A stretch of 64,000 bases of DNA from Novosphingobium huizhouense (lineage in GTDB: Bacteria > Pseudomonadota > Alphaproteobacteria > Sphingomonadales > Sphingomonadaceae): NCBI RefSeq assembly GCF_020179475.1, contig NZ_JAILXZ010000003.1, forward strand, positions 558,001 through 622,000. Reading direction: 5' to 3'. Numbering within the stretch: position 1 is the first letter of the stretch; each line of letters starts with the position of its first letter. The notes under the pieces were generated by a model. The model was not told the DNA's origin and ran no database searches. It saw nothing but the letters and a program-made list of their open reading frames with translations. The position numbers and the translations under genes were made by a program. Shown here in pieces: positions 10,242 to 19,435 of this stretch.

Positions 10242-10624
10242 TCCCAGTCCAGCGCGCCCTTCTTCCAGGCGTAGATGTATCCGATCACCAGTTCGCCCAG
10301 GAACACCATCATCGTCGTCCAGCCCGCCCAGCCGGTTTCCTTGAGGCTCACCGCCCAGGGAAACAGGAACGCCGCTTCGAGGTCGAAGATGATGAACAGG
10401 ATCGCGACGAGGTAGAAGCGCACGTCGAACTGGCTGCGCGGGTCCTCGAAGGCGGGGAAGCCGCACTCGTATTCCGAGAGCTTCTCGGCGTTCGGGTTGT
10501 GCGTGCCGGTCAACCGGGCGACGCCCATCGGCAGGAACACGAAGGCCGTCGAAAGCGCGAGTGCGATCCCGAGGAAGATCAGGATCGGAAGGTATTCTGC
10601 CAGAAGGGCGGTTTGATCGACCAA
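10238..10624 (-). CDS. nuoA: NADH-quinone oxidoreductase subunit A
   Basis: 128-aa three-helix membrane subunit and first gene of the nuo operon. The loop with [20 protein letters not shown] and the following helix with [11 protein letters not shown] are diagnostic. The reading frame begins at a TTG (10624), giving the expected N-terminus [13 protein letters not shown] see no in-frame ATG further upstream that would fit better. The upstream 187 bp up to the aldehyde dehydrogenase should hold the operon promoter, but I cannot place -35/-10 boxes with confidence. Confidence 0.95.
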   Translation of the reverse strand: MVDQTALLAEYLPILIFLGIALALSTAFVFLPMGVARLTGTHNPNAEKLSEYECGFPAFEDPRSQFDVRFYLVAILFIIFDLEAAFLFPWAVSLKETGWAGWTTMMVFLGELVIGYIYAWKKGALDWE

Positions 10625-10760
10625 GGGCCTGACTCGCGTTGCTGGTGTTCAGGGCATTTGTTTGGACCGCGCCCTAGTCCTGCCGTGCCTCACGCGCAAG
10701 TGGGGTGCGCCGCAATATGCGCTCAAACCCCTGCCCTTTTAACCATTGGTGCACATGAAA

Positions 10761-10790
10761 GCGGCCGCTGCCCGCGGGGGCAACGGCCGC
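10761..10790 (-). terminator. Hairpin terminator after the aldehyde dehydrogenase
   Basis: A 13-bp GC-rich inverted repeat (10761-10773 against 10777-10790, one mismatch) lies 22 bp beyond the stop codon of the minus-strand aldehyde dehydrogenase. On that strand it is followed by only a short TTTC run, so it is a moderate intrinsic terminator. Confidence 0.55.
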
Positions 10791-10811
10791 CGGACACGTT
10801 CCGGATCGGCG

Positions 10812-12242
10812 CTACTTCAGCTGCATCTTGAGCGTGCGCTGCGTCGCCGCGCCATAGGGCGGCTTGAACCCCGCCATCTTGGCAAGGTCCACCTTGGGCT
10901 GGCGATAGACCGAGCGGGCATGACTGAAGGTCTTGAAGCCCTCCGGCCCGTGATAGCTGCCCATGCCCGAAGGCCCCACCCCGCCGAACGGCAGGTCGTC
11001 GGCCGAGATGTGGAAGATCACGTCGTTGACGGTGACCCCGCCCGAGATCGTCTTCGTCAGCACCCGCTCGCGCTCGGCCTCGTCCTCGCCGAAGTAGTAG
11101 AGCCCGAGCGGCCGGTCGTGCGCATTGACGTAGTCGATCGCCTCGTCGATCGCGCGGTAGGTCTTCACCGGCAGCACCGGGCCGAAGATCTCCTCCTGCA
11201 TAACCTTCATGTCGTCGTTGACGCCGCGCAGGATGGTCAGCGGCATCTTGTTGCCGTTGGTGGTGTCGAACGCCTCGCCCGCCGGGTTGACCACGACCGC
11301 CTCGGCGCCCTTGTCCACCGCGTCGTCGATCAGGCCCTGCAGCCGCTGGCGGTGCCGCGCGTTGACCACCGAGGTATAGTCGTCGTTGGCGAGCAGCGAG
11401 GGATACATCGCGCTGACGCCCTCGCGCACCGCGTCGATCGCGCGCCCCTCCAATTCCTCGGGCACCATCATGTAGTCGGGCGCGAGGCATATCTGCCCGG
11501 CGTTGAGCATCTTGCCGAGCGCAATGCGTTCCGCCGCGCGCTTGACGTCGGCGCTGCGCGACAGGATCGTCGGGCTCTTGCCGCCGAGTTCGAGCGTCAC
11601 CGGGACGAGGTTGTCCGCAGCTGCGTGGAGCACGTGGCGGCCGATCGCGGTCGCGCCGGTGAACAGCAGGTGGTCGAACGGCAGCGAGCAGAACGCCTGC
11701 GCCACGTCCGCCCCGCCGAGCACCACCGCCAGTTCCTCCTCGGCGAAGTACCGGGGGAACAGCTCGGCCATAAGGTCCGAGGTGCGTTCGGTGAATTCGG
11801 ACGGCTTGATCATCGCCCGGTTGCCCGCGGCAAATGCCTGGATCAGCGGCCCCATCGTCAGCTGCACCGGGAAGTTCCACGGCGCGACCACGCCGATCAC
11901 GCCCTTGGGCTCGTAGCGCACCTCGGCCTTCGCGCCGAGCAGGTTCAGCGGGAAGTTGACGTGGCGCTTCTCTGCCTTCGCCCACTTCTTCAGGTTCTTC
12001 TGGCAATAGCGCAGCAGGCTGACCGAAGGCATGATGTCGGTCATCATCGACTGTTCGTGGCTGCGGTGGCCGAAGTCGGCGCTCATCGCGCGGGCAAAGG
12101 CCTCGCCGTGCTCCTTCATCAGCGTGAAGCAGCGCTCGAGCCGGTCGTTGCGGACCGAGAGCGGCTCGGGCCGGGCGGCGGTAAACGCCGCGCGCTGGCG
12201 CTCGAGAACCCCCAGCATCGCATCCTTTCCCATCACGTCCAT
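10812..12242 (-). CDS. Coniferyl-aldehyde-type dehydrogenase
   Basis: 476-aa NAD(P)-dependent aldehyde dehydrogenase. The cofactor motif PWNFPVQL is at 121-128, the general base is E218 in LELGGKSP and the nucleophile is C252 in NAGQICLAP. The N-terminal region and the segment NFPLNLLGAKAEVRYEPKGV resemble coniferyl aldehyde dehydrogenases (CalB), which oxidise lignin-derived aldehydes to acids; medium-chain aldehydes are equally possible. It stands alone, with its own terminator, so its pathway is not shown by context. Two ATGs (codons 1 and 4) could serve as start. Confidence 0.85.
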   Translation of the reverse strand: MDVMGKDAMLGVLERQRAAFTAARPEPLSVRNDRLERCFTLMKEHGEAFARAMSADFGHRSHEQSMMTDIMPSVSLLRYCQKNLKKWAKAEKRHVNFPLNLLGAKAEVRYEPKGVIGVVAPWNFPVQLTMGPLIQAFAAGNRAMIKPSEFTERTSDLMAELFPRYFAEEELAVVLGGADVAQAFCSLPFDHLLFTGATAIGRHVLHAAADNLVPVTLELGGKSPTILSRSADVKRAAERIALGKMLNAGQICLAPDYMMVPEELEGRAIDAVREGVSAMYPSLLANDDYTSVVNARHRQRLQGLIDDAVDKGAEAVVVNPAGEAFDTTNGNKMPLTILRGVNDDMKVMQEEIFGPVLPVKTYRAIDEAIDYVNAHDRPLGLYYFGEDEAERERVLTKTISGGVTVNDVIFHISADDLPFGGVGPSGMGSYHGPEGFKTFSHARSVYRQPKVDLAKMAGFKPPYGAATQRTLKMQLK

Positions 12243-12269
12243 AGTCTCGCTCCCCCCTTGGTTATCGCG

Positions 12270-13046
12270 TCACACCCCGCCGCCCCACAGGAACAGCGGC
12301 CAGGCCGCAAGGGCAAGGCAGGTTCCGAGCGGCAGCACGCTATCGCCAGATAGTTTACGCCCGGCCAGCAAAAGCGCAAGGACCGCGACAAGGCCAACGA
12401 GACTGCCGCCGAGGATCGTGTGGATCACCCCCTGCGGCCCGAGCCACAGCCCGATCGCCCCAAGCAGCGGCGGGTCGCCCCCGCCCATCCCCTCGCGCCC
12501 CCGCGTCCGGCGATAGCCCTGCGCGACCAGCCAGAGCAGCCCGAAGCCGAGCGCGCCGCCCAGCAGCGCCATCGCCAGCGGCAGCGGGTCGGAGGCTGCG
12601 AAGCTGCGCGCGGCGGCAAGCGCGAGCCCGGTCGCCGCGAGCAGCCCGGTCAGCACGCGCGGCAGCCACAAGTGCCGCGCATCGAGCAGCGCGAGCAGCA
12701 GCAGTTGCCAGCCGAACACCATCGCGGCGAGCACCGCGCCGGGGCTGGCCAGCACCACCGCGCCCACGCCGACCAGCGCCGCGCCCAGCTCGGCGGCGAA
12801 CTGCCACCAGCCGATCGGCGCATCGCAGGCGCGGCACCGGCCGCGCTGCGCGAGCCACGAGACCAGCGGGACCAGCTCGGTCACGCCCAGCGCCTTGCCG
12901 CAGCTATCGCAGGCCGAGCGCCCGCTGACGACCGAGCGACCCGCGGGCAGGCGCTCGAGCGTCGCGCCGAGGAAGCTGCCGACGATCGCGCCGAGCCCGC
13001 CGGCGCTCGCCAGCAGTGCAAGCGGCAGCGCGCTCCCCTCGTACAC
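12270..13046 (-). CDS. Prepilin peptidase (type IV, A24 family)
   Basis: 258-aa polytopic membrane aspartic protease that cleaves and N-methylates type IV pilin or pseudopilin leaders. The cytoplasmic loop has paired C46-x2-C49 and C71-x2-C74. The catalytic aspartates are D122 (LLDARHLWLP) and D191 in GMGGGD. About seven hydrophobic helices follow. The start is GTG at 13046, with AAGGGA about nine bases upstream. No pilus or secretion genes adjoin it. Whether it serves type II secretion or pili cannot be told. Confidence 0.85.
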   Translation of the reverse strand: MYEGSALPLALLASAGGLGAIVGSFLGATLERLPAGRSVVSGRSACDSCGKALGVTELVPLVSWLAQRGRCRACDAPIGWWQFAAELGAALVGVGAVVLASPGAVLAAMVFGWQLLLLALLDARHLWLPRVLTGLLAATGLALAAARSFAASDPLPLAMALLGGALGFGLLWLVAQGYRRTRGREGMGGGDPPLLGAIGLWLGPQGVIHTILGGSLVGLVAVLALLLAGRKLSGDSVLPLGTCLALAAWPLFLWGGGV

Positions 13047-13183
13047 CGGTCGCGTTCCCTTCCGTCCCGCGCGACAGCCGACCGACTGTCGTCGCCCCTC
13101 AATTGCAATTGGTGCGCTGCACCATTAGATCGGCGGCGAACGGCCGCCCGGCCGTCGTCCTAGCACACCAAGGAACCCGTGCC

Positions 13184-14377
13184 ATGGCCCAGTTCTCTGC
13201 TGCCGATCCCGTCGTGATCCTGTCCTATGCGCGCACCCCGATGGGCGGGATGCAGGGCGTGCTCGCCGATGTCGCCGCCACCGATCTCGGCGCGACGGCG
13301 GTCAAGGCCGCGGTGGAGCGCGCCGGCGTCGCGGGCGAGGACATCGAGCGCATCTACATGGGCTGCGTGCTGCCCGCCGGCCTCGGCCAGGCGCCCGCGC
13401 GCCAGGCCGCGATCAAGGCCGGCCTGCCCAAGTCGGTCGAGGCCACCACCGTCAACAAGGTCTGCGGCTCGGGCATGATGACGGTGATGATGGCCGCCGA
13501 AGCGCTCGCCGCGGGCAGCGCCGATCTGATCGTGGCCGGCGGCATGGAATCGATGACCAACGCCCCCTACCTGCTCAAGAAGCACCGCTCGGGCGCGCGC
13601 ATCGGCCACGACACCGCCTACGACCACATGTTCCTCGACGGGCTCGAGGACGCCTACCAGGGCGGCGCGATGGGCACCTTCGCGCAAGCGACCGCCGACG
13701 AATACCAGCTGACCCGCGAAGTCCAGGACAGCTACGCCATCGAGTCGCTGTCGCGCGCGCAGGCCGCGATCGCCGGCGGCGGCTTTGCCAGCGAAGTCGT
13801 GCCCGTCACGATCAAGACCCGCAGCGGCGAAGTCGTCGTCGATACCGACGAGCAGCCCGGCAAGGGTCGCCCGGACAAGATCCCCACGCTGAAGCCCGCC
13901 TTCGGCAAGGACGGCACGATCACCGCCGCCTCGTCGTCGTCGATCTCCGACGGCGCCGCCGCGCTGGTGCTGACTCGCGAGAGCCTGGCCAGGGAAAAGG
14001 GCCTCGCGCCGGTGGCGAAGGTCGTCTCGATCGCCGCCCACGCGCAGGAGCCTGCGAAGTTCACCACCGCCCCGGTCGGCGCGATCCAGAAGGTTCTCGA
14101 CAAGGCGGGCTGGTCGGTCGGCGACGTCGACCTGTTCGAAGTCAACGAAGCCTTCGCCTGCGTCGCGATGTTCGCGATGCACGACCTCGGCATCCCGCAC
14201 GACAAGATCAACGTCCACGGCGGCGCCACCGCGCTCGGCCACCCGCTCGGCGCCTCGGGCGCGCGCATCGTCACCACGCTGATCGGCGCCTTGAAGCACA
14301 AGGGCCTCAAGAAGGGCGTCGCCAGCCTGTGCATCGGCGGCGGCGAAGCCACCGCGATCGCGATCGAGCTGGTCTGA
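13184..14377 (+). CDS. Acetyl-CoA C-acetyltransferase (thiolase)
   Basis: 397-aa thiolase that condenses or cleaves acetoacetyl-CoA. The acylated cysteine is C94 in NKVCGSGMM. The C-terminal GGATALGHPLGASGARI and CIGGGEATA motifs supply His and the second Cys. Its length is standard for biosynthetic or degradative acetyl-CoA acetyltransferases. The ATG at 13184 has AAGGA eight bases upstream; the open frame extends further upstream but into the promoter region. It is divergent from the prepilin peptidase. Confidence 0.92.
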   Translation: MAQFSAADPVVILSYARTPMGGMQGVLADVAATDLGATAVKAAVERAGVAGEDIERIYMGCVLPAGLGQAPARQAAIKAGLPKSVEATTVNKVCGSGMMTVMMAAEALAAGSADLIVAGGMESMTNAPYLLKKHRSGARIGHDTAYDHMFLDGLEDAYQGGAMGTFAQATADEYQLTREVQDSYAIESLSRAQAAIAGGGFASEVVPVTIKTRSGEVVVDTDEQPGKGRPDKIPTLKPAFGKDGTITAASSSSISDGAAALVLTRESLAREKGLAPVAKVVSIAAHAQEPAKFTTAPVGAIQKVLDKAGWSVGDVDLFEVNEAFACVAMFAMHDLGIPHDKINVHGGATALGHPLGASGARIVTTLIGALKHKGLKKGVASLCIGGGEATAIAIELV

Positions 14378-14435
14378 TCCGGCCGGCCGGCACCTGCTCG
14401 CAAGCGCGGCTGCCGGCCCGTTCCCCCAACCGCTT

Positions 14436-14456
14436 GCCCTGAGTGTGTCGAAGGGC
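14436..14456. repeat. Short palindrome of the CCCTGAG-N-TCGAAGGG type
   Basis: The 21-bp sequence starting GCCCTGAG and ending TCGAAGGGC is an imperfect palindrome of a kind that is dispersed in many proteobacterial genomes. It lies between the convergent thiolase and SH3-protein genes and may help end both transcripts. Confidence 0.5.
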
Positions 14457-14478
14457 TGCCTCGCCCCTCCTTTGCAGG

Positions 14479-14997
14479 TCAGGGCGTGCCCGCGCCCCAG
14501 ACCTTGTCGGCCTCGACGTAGCCCTTGCGGCCGTCGATGTCGGCCTTGCACCAGCCGTTGTCGCAATCATCGAGCTTGGCGACCACGCCGGGCGCGGCGC
14601 GCCACAGCAGCTTGCCCGAACCGTCCTTGTTCTCGCGGATCGCGGCAGGTTCGGCGCCAGGCTTGCCCTTGACCATCCCGGTCCGCTGGCGCGTGAGGAA
14701 CTGCGCCAGCATCCAGCCGCGCGCGCCGCCGGGGTCCTCGACCAGACGCCAGCCGCCCATCACCCGCAGCACCTTCATCGGCAGGCCCTGGCGCACGTAG
14801 ACCCAGCTGATCCGGTATTCGCGGCCCGGGCCGACGCGCAGGTTGGCCGGCTGCTTGCGCAGCGAAACCCAGTAGGGCACGCCGGCGTCGTCGTCTGCGC
14901 GCGCCGGTGCGCTGGCAAACGACGACAGCGACAGCGAAAGGCCGAGAGCGAGCGGCAGCAGCGCCTTGCGCCGGACGGGAGTCGGGTGGACTTGCAT
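14479..14997 (-). CDS. Periplasmic protein with bacterial SH3 domains
   Basis: 172-aa protein with an N-terminal signal peptide (basic MQVHPTPVRRK, then a Leu/Ser/Ala core, cleavage after PARA near residue 33). The mature part has two SH3-like repeats: ANLRVGPGREYRISWVYV with a GWRLVEDPGGARGWML segment, then LLWRAAPGVVAKLDD with GWCKADIDGRKGYVEAD. Such proteins are thought to bind cell-wall or other periplasmic ligands; the specific role is unknown. The start at 14997 is chosen so that the signal peptide is N-terminal. Confidence 0.8.
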   Translation of the reverse strand: MQVHPTPVRRKALLPLALGLSLSLSSFASAPARADDDAGVPYWVSLRKQPANLRVGPGREYRISWVYVRQGLPMKVLRVMGGWRLVEDPGGARGWMLAQFLTRQRTGMVKGKPGAEPAAIRENKDGSGKLLWRAAPGVVAKLDDCDNGWCKADIDGRKGYVEADKVWGAGTP

Positions 14998-15070
14998 GCG
15001 ATTCGATCCGATACACCGCTGACCGGCCAAGACAATGCCTCTCGGCATGGGGTGCGCGACCACGGCATGG

Positions 15071-15112
15071 CGCCTGCCCTTCCCCGCCTGCCCTTCCCCG
15101 CCTGCCCTTCCC
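15071..15112. repeat. 14-bp tandem repeat, three copies
   Basis: Three exact copies of CGCCTGCCCTTCCC in tandem, 33 bp upstream of the 2-hydroxyacid dehydrogenase start and on the far side of the divergent SH3-protein gene. It sits where a promoter or regulator site for either gene would be. Confidence 0.8.
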
Positions 15113-15144
15113 CGCTTGACCGTCGCGCGCCAAGCGGCCTAGCG

Positions 15145-16182
15145 ATGGGCACGATGAGCCAGCCCGCCGCCTCCGCCGAGTACCGCCCCGCCCGCCGCGT
15201 GGAAGGAAAGCCCCGCGTCGTCGTCACCCGCCGCCTGCTGCCCGAGACCGAGGCGCGCATGGCCGAGCTGTTCGACGTGACGCTCAATGAAGAAGACAAG
15301 GCGATGGACCGCGCCGCGCTGGCCGAGGCGCTGCAGCGCGCGCACGTGCTGGTGCCCACCGTCACCGACACGATCGATGCCGAACTGATCGCCGCCGCCG
15401 GGCCGCAGCTCGGCCTGATCGCCAATTTCGGCGCGGGCACCGAGCACATCGACCTTGCCGCCGCGCGCGCCCGCCGCATTCCCGTGACCAACACGCCGGG
15501 CGTGTTCACCGACGATACCGCCGACATGACCGTGGCGCTGATCGTCTCGGTCATGCGCCGGCTCAACCACGGCGGCCGCACGCTGCGCGCGGGCAAGTGG
15601 GAGGGCTGGGCGCCGTCGACGCTGCTCGGCCATCGCCTCGGCGGCAAGGTGCTCGGCATCGTCGGCATGGGCCGGATCGGCCAGGCGGTCGCGCACCGCG
15701 CCCGCGCCTTCGGCCTGTCGGTCGTCTATCACAACCGCCACCGCCTGCCCGAGGCGCTCGAGAACATGCTGGCGGCACGCTTCGAGCCCGATCTCGACGC
15801 GCTGGTCGCCGGCGCCGACGTGCTCAGCCTGCACTGCCCGGCGAGCCCCGAGACGCACCACCTGATCGATGCGCGGCGGATCGCGCTGATGAAGCCGCAC
15901 GCGACCATCGTCAACACCGCGCGCGGGCAGCTGATCGAGGAGGAGGCGCTGATCGCCGCGCTCGTCGAAGGGCGCATCGGCGGCGCCGGGCTCGACGTGT
16001 TCGAGCACGAACCCTCGGTCGATCCGCGCCTGCTCTCGCACGACAACGTCGCGATCCTGCCGCACATGGGCAGCGCGACCTTCGAGGGGCGGATCGCATC
16101 GGGCGAGAAGGTCATCGCCAACATCCGCTTCTGGGCCGACGGCCACCGCCCGCCCGACCAGGTGCTCGAAGGCTGGGCCTGA
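15145..16182 (+). CDS. D-isomer-specific 2-hydroxyacid dehydrogenase
   Basis: 345-aa NAD(P)H-dependent enzyme, most like glyoxylate/hydroxypyruvate reductases. The Rossmann motif is GMGRIGQAVAHRARAFGL; the catalytic triad is Arg in NTARGQL, Glu in LDVFEHEP and His in LPHMGSAT. It reduces 2-oxo acids to D-2-hydroxy acids in the cytoplasm. Two ATGs (15145 and 15154) could start it, neither with a clear Shine-Dalgarno sequence. Substrate cannot be fixed from sequence alone. Confidence 0.85.
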   Translation: MGTMSQPAASAEYRPARRVEGKPRVVVTRRLLPETEARMAELFDVTLNEEDKAMDRAALAEALQRAHVLVPTVTDTIDAELIAAAGPQLGLIANFGAGTEHIDLAAARARRIPVTNTPGVFTDDTADMTVALIVSVMRRLNHGGRTLRAGKWEGWAPSTLLGHRLGGKVLGIVGMGRIGQAVAHRARAFGLSVVYHNRHRLPEALENMLAARFEPDLDALVAGADVLSLHCPASPETHHLIDARRIALMKPHATIVNTARGQLIEEEALIAALVEGRIGGAGLDVFEHEPSVDPRLLSHDNVAILPHMGSATFEGRIASGEKVIANIRFWADGHRPPDQVLEGWA

Positions 16183-16356
16183 AAGGGCGGGCCGGATGGA
16201 CGGTTGGGCAGGCCCGGCGCTGCGCCCTGTCCCGTTCACACACAACAATCGTTCGCGTAATACTTGCGGCGCGCCAGATCGTTGCCTAGACGGCGCGGCG
16301 AGAGGGTCGGCCGCCTGCAGCGCCTGCTGCCGGGCGAGAGGGAGAACGGGAACACG

Positions 16357-17673
16357 ATGCGCAAGGTTCTGGGGGCGGCGCTGGCTGCCGCGATGGTCGC
16401 GTTCCCGCTGCTCGCCCACGCGCAGAGCGCCGGGCTGACCAGCGACATCGACGTCGCCGACAGCGGCGACACCGCCTGGATCCTCGTCTCGGCCGCGCTC
16501 GTGCTGATGATGGCGGCGCCCGGCCTCACCCTGTTCTACGGCGGCCTCGTCCGCGCCAAGGGCTTCCTCGCGGTCGCGGTGCAGACCGGCGCGATCGCCG
16601 CCGTCGCCTCGATCCTGTGGGTGGTGTGCGGCTACACGCTGGCCTTCGGCGACGTGACCAGCGGCTGGCTCGGCAGCGGCAATGCGTGGATGCTGCTCGA
16701 CCTCGGCAACGTGCGCGATGCGACCGACGTGCCGGAGAGCGCCTTCGCGCTGTTCCAGATGGCCTTCGCGCTGATCACGCCTGCGCTGATGGTCGGCGCC
16801 TGGGTCGATCGCGCCCGCTTCGGCTGGGTCGTCGGCTTCACCGCGCTGTGGAGCGTGATCGTCTACGCGCCGGTCGCGCACTGGATCTGGGGCGGCGGCT
16901 GGTTGGCGACGCGGGTGGGCACGCTCGACTTCGCCGGCGGCATCGTCGTGCACACCACCGCGGGCGTCTCGGCGCTGGTCGTCGCGCTGCTGCTGGGCAA
17001 GCGCAGCGGCTTTCCCAGGACGCTGATGCTGCCGCATTCCCCCGCCCTGACGATGGCCGGCGCGGCGCTGCTGTGGGTCGGCTGGTTCGGCTTCAACGGC
17101 GGCTCGGCGCTCGCCGCCAACGACGATGCGGCGGCCGCGATCATCAACACCCACCTCGCCGCCTGCACCGCCGCGCTCGCCTGGATCCTGCTCGAGCGGA
17201 TCGCGGTGGGCAAGCCGACCTCGATCGGCTTCGCCACCGGCGCGGTCGCCGGCCTCGCCACGGTGACCCCGGCCGCCGGGTTCATCGCGCCCGGCGCGGC
17301 GATCGTGCTCGGCCTTGCCGCGGTGGCGGTGTGCTACCCGATGATCCTGCTGGTCAAGTTCAGGCTCGAGATCGACGATTCGCTCGACGTCTTCGCGGTC
17401 CACGGGATGGGCGGGATCACCGGCTCGATCCTGCTCGCGATCTTCCTTTCGCCCAAGCTCGGCGGCACCGGCTATGCCGAGGGCATGTGGATGAGCCGCC
17501 AGCTCGTCGCGCAGCTCACCGGGGTCGGCGTGGTCGCGCTGTGGAGCGCGGTCGCCACGGTGATCGCCGCGCTGATGGTCTCGATGGTGATCCCGATGCG
17601 CGTCACCGAGGACGAGGAACGCGAGGGCCTCGACATCACCGCGCACGGCGAGCGCGCCTGGGAATTCGACTGA
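16357..17673 (+). CDS. amtB: Ammonium transporter (Amt family)
   Basis: 438-aa inner-membrane channel for ammonium/ammonia. An N-terminal signal-like segment (MRKVLGAALAAAMVAFPLLAH) precedes eleven hydrophobic helices. The family signatures are present: PGLTLFYGGLVRAK near residue 50, DFAGGIVVHTTAGVSALV, and the twin-His motif region ending in VHGMGGITGSIL. GGGAG lies upstream of the ATG. Unlike most proteobacterial amtB genes it has no glnK next to it in this window. Confidence 0.93.
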   Translation: MRKVLGAALAAAMVAFPLLAHAQSAGLTSDIDVADSGDTAWILVSAALVLMMAAPGLTLFYGGLVRAKGFLAVAVQTGAIAAVASILWVVCGYTLAFGDVTSGWLGSGNAWMLLDLGNVRDATDVPESAFALFQMAFALITPALMVGAWVDRARFGWVVGFTALWSVIVYAPVAHWIWGGGWLATRVGTLDFAGGIVVHTTAGVSALVVALLLGKRSGFPRTLMLPHSPALTMAGAALLWVGWFGFNGGSALAANDDAAAAIINTHLAACTAALAWILLERIAVGKPTSIGFATGAVAGLATVTPAAGFIAPGAAIVLGLAAVAVCYPMILLVKFRLEIDDSLDVFAVHGMGGITGSILLAIFLSPKLGGTGYAEGMWMSRQLVAQLTGVGVVALWSAVATVIAALMVSMVIPMRVTEDEEREGLDITAHGERAWEFD

Positions 17674-18025
17674 GTCGGGCGCTGGCGCCGACCACCAGAA
17701 CCCCCCGCAAGGTTGACGGGGTTTACACAGTCCTGGACCAAAAAACCCGGCCCCCGTGCGGCGGCGCCGGAGACTTGCGCCAAGCTGCGGAAAAGGGAGC
17801 GTTTTGCCGGCTTCATCGGGGCCAATATAACGCCGCCTGCGCCTGTAGGACAGCGCGCCCGAGCAAGGCCCCCGCAACTTGCATATGCAATACACAGGGC
17901 AGGCGCCCGAAGCGCCCCTCTGACGGGCCTGTTTCGACAGTCCGCAGCCGTCTCCCGGCCCTGCCCGGCCCCGGTCCCTGCGCCGACCCTCTGCCCGCGA
18001 AGCGAAGAGGCCGGCGCCGGCGCGC
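17674..18025. other. Gene-free interval between amtB and the flavin oxidoreductase
   Basis: About 350 bp between convergent genes. An AACCCC..GGGGTT inverted repeat (around 17699-17725) may be a weak amtB terminator. A perfect 12-bp palindrome TTGCATATGCAA is at 17879-17890, and GC-rich palindromic sequence (GCCGGCGCCGGC) lies just beyond the end of the flavoprotein gene. I see no credible ORF or known RNA. Confidence 0.5.
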
Positions 18026-19435
18026 TCAGTCGCCGGTGAGGATGCGATCGACCAGTTGCTTCACCGTGGGGGTGAAGCCGTTGGAATAGAACGGATCCTG
18101 CTTGAAGCGGTAGGCGGCGTGGCCCGCGAACATCAGGTTTTCGTCGATGGGGCCACCGTGGGCGATGTCCTGCAAGGTCTTCTGGATGCAGAAGCTGCGC
18201 GGATCGGCGAGGCGGCCGGTGGTGTAATCATCGTGGTCCTTCCACGAGGAAAAGCCGCAGTGCGACAGGCAGCCCATGCAATCGGCCTGATCCTTGCGGA
18301 TTTCCTCGCGCTCGGCAGGCGTCACGAAGACGATGGTGTCGTCGGGCGTGCGCAGCGCGTCGGTAAAGCCCGCGCCGTGCCATTCGCGCGCGCGACCGAG
18401 GTCGGCGGGCGTGACCCAGAAGTTCTTGCCCTTGACCCCCACGTCGAGCTGAACGGTGTGTTCGCCCGCGCTGACCTTGGAATAAGGGATCTGGCGTTCC
18501 GAGCGTGCTTCGAGGCTGCGCAGGAAGGGGTTGCGCACCGCCGAGGAATAGAAGCCCGTCGGCGAGAAGCGGTGGAGCAGGACGTCGCCCGGCTCCAGCG
18601 TGCGCAGGTGGTCCTTCCACGCCTGCGGGATCGGGCTTTCCTCGGTCAGCAAGGGCCGCGTGCCGAACTGGAAGGCGATCTTGCCAAGCTCGGGATTGTC
18701 GATCCAGTCGTTCCATTCGCGCAGGAACCACACGCCGCCCGCCATCACGATCGGCACGTCGTCGGACACGCCTTCGGCGCGCATCACGTCGCGCAGCGCC
18801 TTGACGCGGGGATAGGGATCTTCGGGCTTCTTCGGGTCTTCGGCGTTCGACAGGCCGTTGTGGCCGCCCGCGAGCCACGGGTCTTCGTAGACCACCGCGG
18901 CAAGCAGGTGCGAGACCTTGTGATAGGCGCGCTTCCACAGCGCGCGGAAGGCGCGGCCCGACGAGACGATCGGCAGGTAGTGGACGTTGAAGCGCTCGGC
19001 GATTTCCGACAGCTTGTAGGGCATCCCTGCGCCGCAGGTGACGCCGGTGACGAGGCCGCGGGTCTTTTCCAGCACGCCTTCGAGCACGGCCTGCGCCCCG
19101 CCCATTTCCCACAGCACGTTGATGTTGATCGCGCCCTTGCCCGAGGCGATGTCGTAGGCGCGCTTCACCTGTTCGACCGCGCCGTCGATGGCGTAGCGGA
19201 TCAGCTGTTCGTGGCGTTCCTTCCGGGTGAGCTGGGCATAGACCTGGGGAATGATCTTGCCTTCGGCGTCGTAGCTGTCGGCATTGACGGCGCTGACCGT
19301 GCCGATGCCGCCCGCCGCGGCCCAGGCGCCCGAGCTCATGTGATTGGTCGCGGCGACACCCTTGCCGCCTTCGACCAGCGGCCAGACTTCACGGCCGCCA
19401 TAGAGGATCGGACTCAAACCCTTGAAAACAGACAT
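18026..19435 (-). CDS. Nitronate-monooxygenase-like flavin oxidoreductase
   Basis: 469-aa protein of the FMN-dependent 2-nitropropane dioxygenase/nitronate monooxygenase superfamily (TIM barrel). Recognisable pieces are GLVTGVTCGAGMPYKLSEIA, the VVYEDPWLAGGHNG segment and PIVMAGGVWF. A C-terminal extension holds a cysteine cluster, DCMGCLSHCGFSSW, unusual for classic enzymes of this family and able to bind metal or an Fe-S cluster. Substrate is unknown. The ATG is followed by a normal N-terminus (MSVFKGLSPILYGGRE). Confidence 0.75.
   Translation of the reverse strand: MSVFKGLSPILYGGREVWPLVEGGKGVAATNHMSSGAWAAAGGIGTVSAVNADSYDAEGKIIPQVYAQLTRKERHEQLIRYAIDGAVEQVKRAYDIASGKGAININVLWEMGGAQAVLEGVLEKTRGLVTGVTCGAGMPYKLSEIAERFNVHYLPIVSSGRAFRALWKRAYHKVSHLLAAVVYEDPWLAGGHNGLSNAEDPKKPEDPYPRVKALRDVMRAEGVSDDVPIVMAGGVWFLREWNDWIDNPELGKIAFQFGTRPLLTEESPIPQAWKDHLRTLEPGDVLLHRFSPTGFYSSAVRNPFLRSLEARSERQIPYSKVSAGEHTVQLDVGVKGKNFWVTPADLGRAREWHGAGFTDALRTPDDTIVFVTPAEREEIRKDQADCMGCLSHCGFSSWKDHDDYTTGRLADPRSFCIQKTLQDIAHGGPIDENLMFAGHAAYRFKQDPFYSNGFTPTVKQLVDRILTGD

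Noticed and set aside
15071..15112. CRISPR-like array
   Set aside because: The units are directly adjacent, only 14 bp and without spacers; no other spaced direct repeats were seen in the window.
16183..16356. Sigma-54 promoter for amtB
   Set aside because: No GG-N10-GC pair with the right spacing is visible upstream of the start.
15139..17895. Long open frame on the minus strand across the hydroxyacid dehydrogenase and amtB
   Set aside because: Low-complexity His/Asp/Arg-rich product, opposite two genes with intact catalytic and membrane signatures.
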